64,000 bases of DNA from Durusdinium trenchii (lineage: Eukaryota > Sar > Dinophyceae > Suessiales > Symbiodiniaceae), in contig CAXAMN010026472.1 of NCBI GenBank assembly GCA_963970005.1, positions 1,724,925-1,788,924 of the forward strand. The letters run 5' to 3'. The notes under the pieces are model-generated. The model did not search any database. It was not told the origin of the DNA and was given only the letters and a program-made list of their open reading frames with translations. A program made the translations under genes and the position numbers. Below, piece after piece: positions 47,354 to 57,104 of this stretch (its first letter is position 1; every line of letters starts with the position of its first letter).

Positions 47354-50300
47354 ATGAACCTTCGAATCACTCGACGAAAGCTTGAGTCTTCGTGTAGCGC
47401 CATGGACTGCGACGGCCGGTTCAGTCAAACCGCTAGTCGAAGCAACGCCCCAGATTCGCCGAACCGCCCTATTTTTTGCGTTGCTTGGGAAAACGACCCG
47501 ATTCCGCATGAACCCGCCTTTTCTGGACACGCGTCCGCGTGTCCCGACGATGTGACTCTTTTCGCCAGCTTGAACGAGGTGCTCACGGCCTGTTTGAACT
47601 TCCATTTGGGGATCCTCATCGGTCCCTTAAGCGTCGGTGCTGCCATGGCCAGCATGATCTTCGCCATAGGCGATGCGTCAGGCGAAGGGACGGGCGACTA
47701 ATGAGAAACCAGAAAAACTTGAGGATCTTGAAGCCATTTTCTTCTTGAAGACTTGATTTGTTGATTCATCTTGGGTGCAACCGCCAAAGCCACTAATGAC
47801 TCATAGTAGAGAGTGGTCCTCATGGTACAAAGACTAAAGAAGTTTGGCTGACACCTGTAAAGCCATGGGCACCCCTCAAGAAAAGGTTTGGCTGAGGCCC
47901 GAAAAATCATGAAAAATCAATAGTCCCTCTGAGTTTCGTTTCCCGAGCTGTTTGGGGCAGGCGCTTAACTATGGTGTAAAGGGCAGACGCTCATTAGGTG
48001 AATATGTTGGGTCGTTAGATGTTGCTGATGAGCACCGAGTCGTTTAGGCTGCTGGGCCGTCCGAAGGATTTGCCACCCGCTTGGAGGGATTTGCACTCAA
48101 GTGCAACATGCTCAGCGGCCTTTTTATCGGTCAGTTGAAGCATTTGTTGATGCTCCACAAGACTCAAAGCCTGACTTTGGAGGTTGAAGATGTCAAGAGT
48201 AGAAGCAGAGGCAAAGAAAAGCTGCCAGCGTCTCTGCTTCTTTTTGATTTTTTGAACGATGTTCATCAAAACGGCACCGGGACCCTGGTGGGAGGGACTC
48301 CATGTATCCATCCAGGAGGCCATTTCAATCCAGCAATCAGCTGCGCAAGTGCTCTTGCTGGTGTGCCAGGTGCTCTTGGGTAGGAATCTCGATTGTGGTC
48401 ATCTATTCAGCATCCTGCTGTGGGATTGTGTTTGCAATTTTTACAAGAAAAATCAGATAGATTACATATGATTCACCTGGAGCAAGTGCAAAAATACATC
48501 TGGAATGATTCGGAGAGTTGATTCCAAACATGCCCTGTTCGAGGCTCCAAGGCCCCCCCTGAGTTTGGGTGCTTCGGGTGCCTCATTGTGCGGGTGCCCC
48601 CGAAAGCGGCAGTATGTTGGCCAAAAGTCAAGGGTATTACGTGAAGACATTGCATGTATCACTAAGAGACAAGGAACAACACACTCTGTTTTGGGACACA
48701 TGACTCCAGTTTTTCCCCGCAAGATTCATGAAACGCTGAGCAAGATTGACATGTGAAACCGGTCTTGAACCTGTTGTTGTGTGTGTGTGGGAAGGGGAGA
48801 CCAGGTGACCAGGATATTGTGCATATGCAGGAACTTTAGCCAACTATACTTACTTGCAGTCATCCTTTGAAAGGTGCCCAAGATGACTCAAGATGACTCA
48901 AGATGACTTAAGACACCATTCAATAGCTGCATAGCCGCACACTGCCAGGTCGTCATGGTCTGCATGTCATCGCCAGCATTGTTGGATCTTTGATTGCCTC
49001 GTGCATGACATTCATGGAAACTTGGCATGGCCAATGCAGCTTTTGCAACCTTCAGGTCAACCTGGGTTGTGCCTTTTGTGTTTCCCTGTCATGCCCTTTG
49101 GGGGAAGATCAACAGACGGCCCTACAAATGGCTAGAAGAAATCATGGTTGGGGTTGGGTTCTAAGTGGTCCCGACGTGACTGTCGTTACATGTTGGATTG
49201 CTCGGGGGGCTCCAGGACTCCAGGTGGGTCAACCTCCCCATCCCCATCTCCACCTTGGTCGCTCCGGCGCTCCGGCGCCCTGAGATTCTGCCGCGGCAGC
49301 GAAGCTTCGGCCCGAAGCTGCCCTTCACCTTGGCCCAAGCCTCGCTGTCGGAAGGCATGTTCACCTTCTTGTGCCCTGGACATCGTGGCGGAGAACCGGT
49401 GCCTGCAGTGTGGTGTGGGCGGGAAGTGAGTTCGGGCATGTCTCAAAAGGAGGAATAAGGAGGAGTGAAGCATTGGTGATGTTATTTCCATGGCAGACTG
49501 GCAGATGCATGTTTCAAGGTGGAAGGGACCTCGATGCGAACTAATTGTAGACTGTTGATGAATAATCCCCCCAGACATGGATTGAAAGCCTCTTCAGGCT
49601 TGTGGAGGGTGAAATACAACCAAGAGTCATCAAGAGTGACCAAGAGTACATTCTGCTGCAAACGGGGCAAACTCAAAGCGGCAGCTCCGGGAGGAGAGCG
49701 CAGTGGTTTCAAGCATTGACATTGATCATGTGGTTCTATGCTTGAATAGGGAGAGTCCCCTCAAAAAGGAAAATGGAATAGAACTCATTGGGCCAAGCTG
49801 TCTCCCTATTTCAATACCATGGCGCGTTGATCAGATGCCAAGAATGTGAATACGAAGTCTTCCGGGTGTGGTCATTGAGTGTTATTTACCAAGAAAACAG
49901 GAAAATCTGGATTGAGATGGGGAGCTGGGCGCCCAATTCTCAGGCTATGTTTCGTATTTCTGGCTGTGGCAATCTCTAAGAAGACGAAGGCAGGAGATCT
50001 CCAAGTGAGCGATCCATGGATCTCGGTCCTCGTCGGTCCTCGCGTTCCCTGTATTTTGATCAGTTCTTCCCACAACATCACGGGATATGATTGAACTACT
50101 ACTATTCAGCATGTAAGATGATCACATGTTGTGACACAAGGACTACTAGGGGCTCCTGGCCTTACTACTAGGAACAAGAAGCTACTAGGAGCAAAGGGCA
50201 TCGCTACTAGGAGCAAGGACGCTACGAACGGGGCTGCTGGCCTTACTACTAGGAGCAAGGACGCTACGAACGGGGCTGCTGGCCTTACTACTAGGAGCAA

Positions 50301-52380
50301 TAAAGCTACTAGGAGCAAAGGGCATCGCGACTAGGAGCAAGGACGCTACGACCGGGGCTCCTGGCCTTACTACTACGAGCAATAAAGCTACTAGGAGCAA
50401 AGGGCATCGCTACTAGGAGCAAGGAAGCCACGAACGGGGCTCCTGGCCTTACTACTACTGTAGGAGCAATATTAGCTACTAGGAGCAAAGGGCATCGCTA
50501 CTAGGAGCAAGGACGCTACTAGGGGCTCCTGGCCTTACTACTAAGAGCAATAAAGCTACTAGGAGCAAAGGGCACTGCATGACACTTGAAGCACCCTACC
50601 GTCTCAGGCCTCACAGTTCTCGGGCCTCGCAGTTGGCTCCTGCGTGTCTGCTGGTGGCTTTGCGATTGGCACCTTGGTCTTGTCGGCTGTCACTTTTGGA
50701 TAAACCAAGGGTAGCTTCTCGCAGCGATCCATTTTTGGGCGGGTTGTAGGTCATCACGGTAAGGCTGTGTCAATAAGCATCTCTTTGAATTTTGAACGCA
50801 TCCGCATGCGTAGGACTGCATACATCATCTACCTTACAAGTTTGGGCGCACAGGGTTGCGGGAATTTCTGCTTGATGGATTTCTTCAGCATTCCCAATCT
50901 GTCGTGTGAACACAATTGGTCTCCCTGGTGGAAACATCGTGCTGCACGTGCTCCGAGGCAGCATTTCTGGTGCAGCACTAAATCCCGTGGTGGCTTTGGG
51001 TCTGGCTGCGACCGGTGGTGGCCTTCCACATGCTGCGGTGGCTTGGAACCAGTTCATCGAATTGAAGATGACTAGCTTGATGTATTTGAAGGTGATTTTC
51101 CCAAACACATGCCTCGCAACTAAGGCCGGCTGTTTCGAGCCTGCGTTCTTGTTGTGGTGCGCACATGTGCGCACGTGTTTGCACTTGATGTTTTACACTT
51201 TTCGTGGCAAGCGCAAGCGAATCCTCGTGTTTTTGTGGTTTCAAGTCGACTTTTCGTGGCAGGTGCAGGACATCGGAGGCATTGGATGTGCAGGTTTCGT
51301 GGCAGGTGCAGTAATTTGGACTTGGTGATGGTCTCTGGTTCCGTGGCAGGCGGCAATGAAATTGAGCCTTGGACTTGTGGCTCGTAATTTTGGAGAAGCC
51401 CTCGTGGGTGTCTCCAGACACAGCAGTTGCGGCCAACATGGGTGACCTGCTCAGTCCAGCCTGCACAGTTGATCCGAAGTGTGCCCTCCCTTGTGTGCTC
51501 TCGAATGCTTGTTTCAGGCATGTGCTTTACACCACAGTGCGGTGTTGCTCGCATATGTGTGCTCTTGCACTTGGGGTCCTACATGTGCTGTCGTATGTTT
51601 GCTCTCTTGTGACTCTTATGTTTGTTTTCACCTGTGTCCTGTCATATGCGTGCCTCATGTGTGCTGTTGCATGTTCGCTCTTATTTGTGCGCTGTCTTGT
51701 TTGCTTTATATGTTTACTGCTCTCACGTGCACTGCTCTGATATTTGTGCTTGCATATACATATTTGTGCTCAGTGCTCTCTTGTATGTGGTGCCACCCGT
51801 GTGCTCTCATATCCGTGTGTTTTCATGCTCTCATACCTGTGCTCTCATCAACGCGTGTTCAAATTGTCGTGTTCCTCTTTGGGGTCCCTTGCCGGGACAA
51901 CTCTTTAAGGTCGGGGCACGGTGGTGTTCCCACCTTGTGTTGTCAGTGCAGAGCTTGCGATGGCTTTACACACTAGGACAGTGATGGTGCACGCGAACCA
52001 AAAAAGAACTTGCATCTAAAGAGTTGAGCGTGGAATATACAGGTGTGTTATTCGACAGTTATTCTCGGCCGAGTCCTAGTGATGGAATTCTACACAGCGA
52101 AATTCCTGCGCTAGTGACGAACCAAGGCCATGACTGGCTCCCCCCAAAAGACCATTCTTCCAAGCCCTCTAATGTAGACTCTTGATTAATAAACCCTCCA
52201 TATGAAGAGGTGTTTCAACTCAAATGGGGTGGTTTATTATATAATCAAGAGTCTACATTATGGCTCCACAAACGATTCGTTTGAACAGATCCAACCCTCT
52301 CCCCCAAGGCCTACACGGCAGTGCACGTCATGGCGGCCTCGCTGGCGGCGGCCTCCTTCAAGGCCCGAGTGTTTCGGTGA
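47354..52380 (+). CDS. aquaporin (MIP family), second copy
   Basis: Second channel gene, same strand as copy 1. The TM2 exon ends at 47681 (PLSVGAAMASMIFAIGDASG; GC donor) and joins in phase to 48316-48369, the first pore motif (GGHFNPAISCASALAG; GT donor). This joins in phase to 48949 to about 49029 (TM3: LHVIASIVGSLIASC). TM4 is at about 49200-49407 (LAQASLSEGMFTFLC), TM5 at 50607-50668 (FSGLAVGSCVSAGGFAIG; GC donor). TM5 joins in phase to 50958-51037 (SISGAALNPVVALGLA), then to TM6 at 52309-52380 (VHVMAASLAAASFKARVF, stop TGA 52378). The second pore motif is NPV instead of NPA, which can alter selectivity. The TM1 exon and true start are not found: 47354 is only the first ATG of the open frame. 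Introns hold a minisatellite and foldback repeats. Confidence 0.8.
48881..48910. repeat. 10-bp tandem repeat, three copies
   Basis: AGATGACTCA twice and AGATGACTTA once, in an intron 38 bp upstream of the TM3 exon of aquaporin copy 2. Confidence 0.85.
50140..50575. repeat. complex minisatellite, CTACTAGGAGCAA family
   Basis: Repeats built from CTACTAGGAGCAA, GGGCATCGC and CGGGGCTCCTGGCCTTA modules in varying order, with higher-order units of roughly 60-90 bp. Open frames across it encode repetitive Thr-Arg-Ser-Lys or Leu-Leu-Val-Val peptides and are artefacts. As I recall, such peptides are common in Symbiodiniaceae gene predictions. It lies in the aquaporin copy 2 intron just before the TM5 exon. 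Confidence 0.9.
51193..51345. repeat. TTTCGTGGCAGGTGCAG repeat cluster
   Basis: Four degenerate copies of TTTCGTGGCAGGYGCA occur at about 51200, 51257, 51294 and 51338. The same core appears in the tandem repeat at the end of the window (63937-63956), linking two distant repeat loci. Confidence 0.75.
51480..51860. repeat. TG/CT-rich degenerate repeat
   Basis: Loose repeats of TGTGCTCTCATATGTG-like phrases fill about 380 bp of the last intron of aquaporin copy 2. They produce Cys/Val/Leu-rich open frames (about 165 codons at 51479-51976) that are not genes. Confidence 0.75.
52170..52260. mobile_element. foldback (MITE-like) element
   Basis: Perfect 19-bp terminal inverted repeats, TAATGTAGACTCTTGATTA at 52170-52188 and its complement at 52242-52260, with further imperfect pairing inside. 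The 91-bp palindromic unit has TA at both ends, as expected for mariner-like insertions. It ends 48 bp before the last exon of aquaporin copy 2. Confidence 0.75.
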
Positions 52381-52433
52381 GCCGTGGCTTACGCGTTTCT
52401 TCTAGTGTTCGTGATGCGGTTCTGCACTTGTAC

Positions 52434-52548
52434 TACACCCCGGAAGGTTAACATGGAACATCATGGAACCTGAAAACCAGTGGGTTGTAAAGGAAAACTG
52501 TCTTCCAAAGCTCCATTCTCAGGTTCCATGTTAATCTTCGGGAGTGTA
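52434..52548. mobile_element. second foldback element
   Basis: Imperfect inverted arms of about 26 bp: TACACCCCGGAAGGTTAAC at 52434 against the complement of GTTAATCTTCGGGAGTGTA ending 52548. The loop contains a duplicated ATGGAAC phrase. It begins 54 bp after the aquaporin copy 2 stop codon. A weakly similar phrase occurs at 46775-46835. Confidence 0.65.
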
Positions 52549-52550
52549 AT

Positions 52551-53799
52551 TAGAGACGAATAATGAAAAAAGAGCTGGCAAAGGATGCACTGTGTCTTTC
52601 CGTTTGGTTGTGGAAGCTTGTTGCATTCGGTCACCTGTATGTTTAAGCCAGGTCACACATGCGGCAGACAGCAACTTGGCGCACAAACACATGGTTGTGG
52701 GTCAAAACTCAGTTCTATGATGTTCTATGATCTATGTTGTGTACACCTCAAACATGAATAATTGCATGGAAATACGTGTTTGTGATGTTTGTGTGTGTTT
52801 GCCAAATAATTAGTTCTAAGGTGTATTCATTGAAAGTCAGGACGTCCCGTATGGTTTTACCATGTTTGGCAGAATGAGCACTTACAGGCTTTACATGTTA
52901 TGGGCGGACCTTGCCACCAATTATGAACCCCAGGCGGACCTTGTCACTAAACAAAACAAGCAAAACACAGATACAGGAACCCCTATTCCTGATCGTTCAT
53001 GATATTGGAAGTGTGAGCCCTTTGAAGTCTTGAAAAAGACAACGCACAGCATTGCTGGCTTTTGCAGTGTGTTTGCTGATTTGATCTCCTTCACTAGAAG
53101 GCGCAAGACACACACACACAAAGCAAATAAAAACAACAAACCACAGCCCCGCTTTCTCACACTAGCCCGCGTGCAGGCACATGTTTGGGATTACCTGCGC
53201 ACACATGCGCACAAAATTTACACATTCAAGTACATGATGCATGTAACACAAGGGGTAGCGTTTCTTTTTGGACGTCCTGTATCTTTGTTTCACAGGGAAG
53301 CTCGAAATCACACTCTTGGATGAAACACCCTTGTATAAAGATCCCCGTTGCTACCGATCACAGTAGCTAAAATGCATGTGGTCGACCACGGAAAACCCAT
53401 TTGATTTTGACTCATTTAGTTCCAGGGTTATCTAAAATGGGTCTTAAATAGAATGGATGACACGGATGAGCTCTTTGCACAGTCAGATTAGCCAGTCACC
53501 AGTCACGACAGAAAGTGGTTTCCTTTTTGCACTTTATACATAGAATGAGATGTATAGGTCTTTGGGTCTCACCAGTCATTTTAGATGACCAATGGTTAAG
53601 TAATTTGGAGGGTGAACCTCAGAAGTCGGTAGCAACGGGGATGTATAGAGTACATGCCAATAATTTTGAAAACAACTCGTCATGTTTTTGGGCCAAACCC
53701 TTTTGGGTGCGGGGTTCTGACCCAACCAGTTGAGTTCTGAATAGCTCGCCTTCGCGATCTAACTGTGGATTGAGGTGCGTTGAAATGAGAATGGCTTTT
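52551..53799. other. intergenic, no gene recognised
   Basis: Ordinary composition, with no exon supported and no conspicuous repeats. Confidence 0.45.
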
Positions 53800-54761
53800 G
53801 GTTCACCGGAGATTGGTGATGCAGAGAGGAAAGATACTGCCAGACTGTACTTCAACGGAGTGGAGCACTTGCGGCTGCTTTTTGACTTACGACTTCTCAA
53901 GCTGTTGGCAACTGAAGTCAATTGTTGCTGGTGGCACACGCAGCACCGTAGTAGTGCCACGCGTATGGTTCAGGGTCTCAGAAGAAGTTTCATCAGCGAA
54001 AATGTATCTCTTCTTTAGAAGCTTTCGGGGGCCGTACAATGTTTTAAGACCCTTGTAATTGTTGAGCAAAGAGAAATAGTTCCGATTAAACTAGTGCGTC
54101 CAAAGAGCACTCAGCAGGTAGTTGAGTTGTAAAATGCCATGATGAGAGTGCCTTTGGCTCCGCGCTCCACAATCCCACAAAATTGGCTGCGGCAAACAGT
54201 TCTCACAAGGCTTTGTGTCAGCATTCTCTCCCTTGATCGACCCTGTCCTTCTTTTTGGTTACCTAAGTATCATCCATAGCCGCCAGGTCCGCTCCTGCTG
54301 GTGGAGGACAATGTGTACGTTATTTGAACACAATGCCTCGACACTCCTTCAATCGCTGTCCATTGGAGAGATCTTTGCTGGAGCCGTTTGTATCCTTTTG
54401 TGCCGTTTGAGCTTCCTGACTAACTACCTGACCTCTTCTGACAGTTTCTTTGGGTTTCTGCAGGAAAGCAGCGCCCAACAAAGTCTGCCTTTGATTTCCA
54501 GCGTCGGGAGCGCAACACACAGCAGGCAAGAGCCATTGTCTCATTGTTTGGGTCTTGTGTCATTTGGGGGTCCATACCTGAAAAATAGGAGATGACAGGA
54601 GATTATAGGAGCTTATAGGGATACCTCAGAGGAGATGATAGGAGCCAGTTAAGTGCGCCTCCCGCTTTCACTGTCTCAGTTACCCGCTGTCGCTCTCGGC
54701 CAGGCACAGATGGATGACCTCCAGGAACTGAGGCGTCAGCGAAAGGAGGGAGCCGATCAGC
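53800..54761 (+). CDS. exon candidates of an unrecognised gene
   Basis: Segment 53800 to about 53926 reads AERKDTARLYFNGVEHLRLL and FDLRLLKLLATEV. Segment 54704-54761 follows a pyrimidine-rich acceptor ending GGCCAG and reads AQMDDLQELRRQRKEGADQ, a charged helix, up to a GT at 54762. Both are protein-like, but the intervening exons and the frame relation are not established, so they may not share a gene. Confidence 0.3.
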
Positions 54762-57104
54762 GTGACATAGGCGATCAGTGGAAAGACTGTAGCTGGTTGA
54801 TTGATCCACGAGCCAAATCAGGAAGGGGCAAATCAAAAAGCGAAGTCTGCCTATTCTGTGTGGCTGTGATCAAGAATTCATTCTTGCGTTTTCCTTCTAC
54901 GGCTGACATGCTGAGGAGGTCTGACATGACATGTGCAGGAGCAGTACCAAGCGGGCCCGAAATCAGAAGGAGCTGCCAAGTCAAGTTGAAGAGAAATGGT
55001 GACAGCTTTGCAGTCGTGAAATCGTGAAATCATCGGTGTTGAGCACTTGAGGTCAGGAAAGGCACTGTTTAGATTGTGATCCCAACAGTCACCATGTGGC
55101 CATTCTCCATCCCAACTCGCTTTCGAAATGCATGCTGCACCCAGGAGGCCGTGGGCCCGCAGTGCCAAGGACTGAGGGCCCCAAAGCCAAACGGCGAAAC
55201 GCGCAACGATGTTGTGTTTCTCAATCCATTCTTTGATAGCGTTGTTCTTTGTGTCCACAAGATACAGAGGTCCCCAAAAGATATAGAAATGGCTTCTTCT
55301 TGAGGTTCCTCTTGAAGCGTTGGGCATCCAACATGTGGGCAGAAGCTCCGTGGGCAGAAGCATGCTCCTCTTGCAGGCCGCAGGCGCCGGCGCCGAGCTC
55401 GGCGCCGCAGCCCTCGTCAGCTGATGGATGCTGCCTCCAGCAGCTCGGTTGGCTGGGGCAGATGACCATGGATGGCCTTGACGGAGCTGTGATTGTTCAA
55501 TCCACATGTCACTATTGGAATGGATCGGCATGGCCTGGATTCCATAGGGATGTGGAAAAGCAAGAAAAGGGTTGGGAGACGTGCGAAGCCTTGTCTGTTG
55601 CACAGTGACTCCACAAGTTTGCCAGTTCTGAGGTGAACAGTGAGTCCTTAAGATCAAAAAGGTGCTGAGCAGACGGGGAGAAGGTGGAAAGACTTGGAAA
55701 GTCATGGTCGATTGCATATGGTCGCATGGCTTTGCCGAACAAAACAAGTTTGTTCAAGATAATTCAAGCAGGCATGATGCCGCTCTAGCCCTGTGCTGCC
55801 TATGCTTTTCCTATGGTCCTATCCCAATAGGCCGAAAGCCGCTGATTGAGACACATGGGGTTGACCAGTTCATCCGGACATGGTATTAGGCTATGGAATA
55901 GGAACAAGACAATCCAGAAGCATGTGAGATTGCTGGGTTGCTTGGGAACCAACCCTTCTACCCAAGCTGTCAATGTTTGGGCTTCATTCCAGGCCAAGAG
56001 TCATCACCACATGCATCAATCATGCTCAAAAACAAATAAACCCAGCCCAGACTCATGACTCATGAGATCTCCACATGACACTCATGTTGTCTCTGTTTGC
56101 AACATTCATAGCAAATAACAAGGGCGTGTGACTTGCCAGGGTGGAGCAAGCAAGACATAGTTGACTAACCAAGCAGAGTCAGTCACACATTTGCCAATGC
56201 CGGATCAATCTACTTGGCGTGAAGCATCTTGGCACAGGCATTTGGACATGCCTAGGACGACAAGCTGTGCTGTAAGAGATTTGCTCCGGTTATGTGACTG
56301 TGGCTGTGGGTCAAAATCTAGCCCCCCACGCGCAGGCAAGGCCTTGTACAAGTCAGATTCGCGATGCTACGTACAAACAGAATAACACACCCTACATCAC
56401 CCTACTGGTACCATGTGAGGACAAAGGAATGTAACAGATGGCTGCGTAGGCTTGTTTGCGTAGGCTTGGAGACCCTTGTTGACCATGGGGACCGTGGGAA
56501 CCTGCCGCTTTCGGCAGGCCATCGGCCCAAGGTCTCCGATACGACCTACCACGACCCAAGTGTTTGCGTTTGGGGTAGACTGTCCTGTGGGTCCAAGGCC
56601 TGCTCACTCGAAGCTGATGAGGACACCAGCAGTGAGGAGTACGACCATTCCCGAGATGATCTCTTGACGAGCCTTGCTCAAAAACGAGCCCATGTGGACC
56701 AGGGCCATGTGCCAGTAGATACTAAAGCAAATCAGCTGGCAGCTTCAAAGCACGCCACGCATAGTTTTTTCCGACACGAGAAAGCATGGTCACTGCACCA
56801 ACCATTCGCTCATTTTTTTGCATCGAGGATTTCTGAGAAGGACGTCCTTGAGGTAGATGTGCAACACAACACCTACGGTGCAATCACCTTGGCACTGGCA
56901 CAAGCCTTCGCTGCTTGGCTTGGCTAAACACAGCTGAAAAGGTGTTGGCTTGGTCGTTTCAGATCGATTTTTTGCATGCTTTATACCTCAAGTCGGTCCT
57001 GCAGTTTGGTGCTATCTAATCTTGTGCTTGCTGTTATTTTCTTTCCAGAAGTTCACAAGCCAGTTGAGGATGACAACTATGTGCGGGAGCACGGCAGACA
57101 TCAG
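54762..57104. other. no gene established
   Basis: Holds the longest open frame in the window (289 codons, minus strand, 54878-55747), which I reject for its composition. Near 55371-55425 a + strand phrase LLQAAGAGAELGAAALVS before a stop resembles an aquaporin TM6, but no NPA exon accompanies it. A minus-strand phrase at 56600-56690 (QEIISGMVVLLTAGVLISFE, then stop) could be a membrane helix. Confidence 0.35.

Noticed and set aside
51260-51326. Open reading resembling an aquaporin TM6 (IGCAGFVAGAVIWTW)
   Set aside because: It coincides with the TTTCGTGGCAGGTGCAG repeat, and a better in-phase TM6 exon exists at 52309.
55371-55425. Possible TM6 and end of a third aquaporin
   Set aside because: Only one alanine-rich helix before a stop; no NPA exon or other helix could be found nearby.
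54878-55747. Longest open frame in the window, 289 codons on the minus strand
   Set aside because: Composition looks like random translation (Ser/Pro/His/Cys rich), it crosses + strand exon candidates, and no domain, start context or homology is visible.
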